Below are positions 56,854 through 57,881 of a DNA stretch of 57,881 bases, piece after piece. The DNA lies in contig NZ_CCAT010000047.1 in assembly GCF_000612845.1 (NCBI RefSeq), positions 1-57,881 of the forward strand, written 5' to 3'. Made by a program: the position numbers and the translations under genes. How positions within the stretch are numbered: position 1 is the first letter of the stretch; each line of letters begins with the position of its first letter. The notes beneath the pieces were generated by a model. It had not been told where the DNA came from, did no database searches, and worked only from the letters and a program-made list of their open reading frames with translations. Origin of the DNA: Clostridium ihumii AP5 (GTDB lineage: Bacteria > Bacillota > Clostridia > Clostridiales > Clostridiaceae).

Positions 56854-57881
56854 ATGAGTAGCAAAATAGGCATAGCATTATCACTAGTTATTGGAATTAC
56901 ATTAAGTACATATTCCAATGTATATGCAAAATATAACACAAATGTGTCAAATAGAGATTTTGAAGAAAAAAAGAAAGAAATAAAAGATTTACACATTAAA
57001 TGGTTAGATGAAAATACTACTTTTTATCTTGGTGGAGATATTATTGTAGAGGCATATGTAAATGGAGAGAAAAATGAAAACATTTTGTGGAGTATACGAG
57101 AGTTAGATGGTAAAACAAATGTGGTAAATTTAGATGCTGTAGGGAGCAAAGCAATATTATATGCAAATAATGTTGGAAGGGCAGAAATAATTGCATCAAC
57201 TAGTGATAATACAGATTCAATGAGACATATAGTAGTGGATGTGAAACAATATTCTAATGATGATTTTAATAACGATTTAATTTCAAGTAATATTATTCCT
57301 GTATTAAACAAAAATATAACTTCAAGTCAAAAATCACTTCAAGTTGAAGTTGATAAAAATATTTCAACAAATGAAAAAATAGAAAAGCTAGATGTATATT
57401 TAAAGAAGTTATCTAAACTTGGAAAATTAGCAAATGAATCTATTAATTTAGAACATGATGAATATGAAATGCATACTATCACAATAGATGAAATAAATAA
57501 TATTAAGTTAGAGATAAGATTAGAAAAAAACGATGAGTCTTATGAACAAATGAGAGAAAAATTAATTAATATAGAGAAGTATAATGAAGAAAATTCAACT
57601 GAAGATGATAACTTAGGAGAAGAAGGAAACAGTAATGAAGATGGTAATTTAGGAGGAGAAGAAGGAAACTCTAATGGAGAGGGTAACTTAGGAGATGAAG
57701 AAGGAAACAGCAATGAAGATGGTAATTTAGGAGGAGAAGAAGGAAACTCCAATGAAGATGGTAACTTAGGAGGAGAAGAAGGAAACTCCAATGAAGATGG
57801 TAACTTAGGAGGAGAAGAAGGAAACTCCAATGAAGATGGTAACTTAGGAGAAGAAGAAGGAAACTCCAATGAAGATGGTAA
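56854..57881 (+). CDS. Secreted Ig-like protein with acidic 13-residue repeats (3' end outside window)
   Basis: The open frame runs from ATG 56854 (AGGAG upstream) to the window end, at least 342 codons. A signal peptide (hydrophobic 5-18, cleavage likely after VYA at residue 25) is followed by an Ig-like domain (about 48-130; YLGGDIIVEAY, ILYANNVGRAEIIAST). A helical stretch follows (about 140-245), then from about residue 252 repeats of the type NLGGEEGNSNEDG. The repeat region is strongly acidic and likely extended, as a spacer or calcium-binding stalk. The anchor or C-terminal domain is not visible, and no known family was recognised beyond the Ig-like fold. Confidence 0.75.
   Translation, partial: MSSKIGIALSLVIGITLSTYSNVYAKYNTNVSNRDFEEKKKEIKDLHIKWLDENTTFYLGGDIIVEAYVNGEKNENILWSIRELDGKTNVVNLDAVGSKAILYANNVGRAEIIASTSDNTDSMRHIVVDVKQYSNDDFNNDLISSNIIPVLNKNITSSQKSLQVEVDKNISTNEKIEKLDVYLKKLSKLGKLANESINLEHDEYEMHTITIDEINNIKLEIRLEKNDESYEQMREKLINIEKYNEENSTEDDNLGEEGNSNEDGNLGGEEGNSNGEGNLGDEEGNSNEDGNLGGEEGNSNEDGNLGGEEGNSNEDGNLGGEEGNSNEDGNLGEEEGNSNEDG
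57607..57881 (+). repeat. 39-bp coding tandem repeat
   Basis: About seven units of 39 bp encode 13 residues (core NLGGEEGNSNEDG). The later units are nearly identical at DNA level (GGAGGAGAAGAAGGAAACTC shared), while the first ones have changes such as GEGNLGDEE. The array continues beyond the window. Such near-identical units are prone to copy-number change. Confidence 0.88.

Noticed and set aside
57540-57869. - strand ORF rich in Pro/Ser repeats
   Set aside because: It is the reverse reading of the 39-bp coding repeat of the secreted acidic protein, which has a signal peptide and proper start.

Overview
The window is very AT-rich DNA with short intergenic gaps, strong AGGAGG-type ribosome binding sites, intrinsic terminators, SAM-I riboswitches and genes for spore-surface-like proteins. 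This fits an endospore-forming anaerobe of the genus Clostridium (sensu stricto) or a close relative. Almost every gene is on the + strand. No rRNA, tRNA, CRISPR array or complete transposase gene was seen.

Layout. (1) 1-5.7 kb: the right end of a small repeat element, then a 1761-residue protein of ten DUF11-type beta-sandwich repeats ending in a SPOCS (DUF3794) domain. (2) 5.8-7.0 kb: a GreA-type factor and two back-to-back MITE-like elements. (3) 7.1-15.7 kb: a toxin-like deaminase, a glutathione peroxidase, a GyrI-like effector-binding protein, a chemoreceptor, and an ECF transporter whose S component is fused to both ATPases. This part carries a decayed tandem duplication with two SAM-I riboswitches. 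The second is intact and controls the transporter; the first has substitutions in conserved positions. (4) 16.1-21.8 kb: a complete oligopeptide ABC importer operon. (5) 21.9-35.1 kb: four more SPOCS/DUF11 genes, including a 2692-residue protein with about 18 repeats, divergent from a 1145-residue one. (6) 35.3-39.0 kb: mtnK, mtnA and a class II aldolase, which fits the DHAP-shunt type of 5-methylthioribose / 5-deoxyribose salvage. (7) 39.3-47.8 kb: a UgpBACE-like importer with a beta-CASP/RNase J-like hydrolase, a 5'-nucleotidase-family phosphoesterase and a PucR-type regulator. (8) 48.0-51.7 kb: ornithine decarboxylase and a PotE-like antiporter. (9) 51.9-55.0 kb: C-C bond lyase, phosphoribosyltransferase-TRSP and HAD phosphatase, the biosynthetic module known from tellurite-resistance (Ter) operons but here without ter genes. 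(10) 55.1-56.7 kb: a MarR repressor and FUSC-type exporter behind a perfect 24-bp inverted repeat. (11) The start of a secreted acidic repeat protein, cut by the window end.

The most notable themes are as follows. The spore-surface-like locus has giant repeat proteins without signal peptides or cell-wall anchors. A family of TA-flanked MITE-like elements with TATAGGG termini occurs at least six times, and one supplies the last seven codons of mtnK. The riboswitch-bearing duplication has one degenerate copy. Two small operons (regions 7 and 9) point to nucleotide-related metabolism that is not obvious from any single gene.
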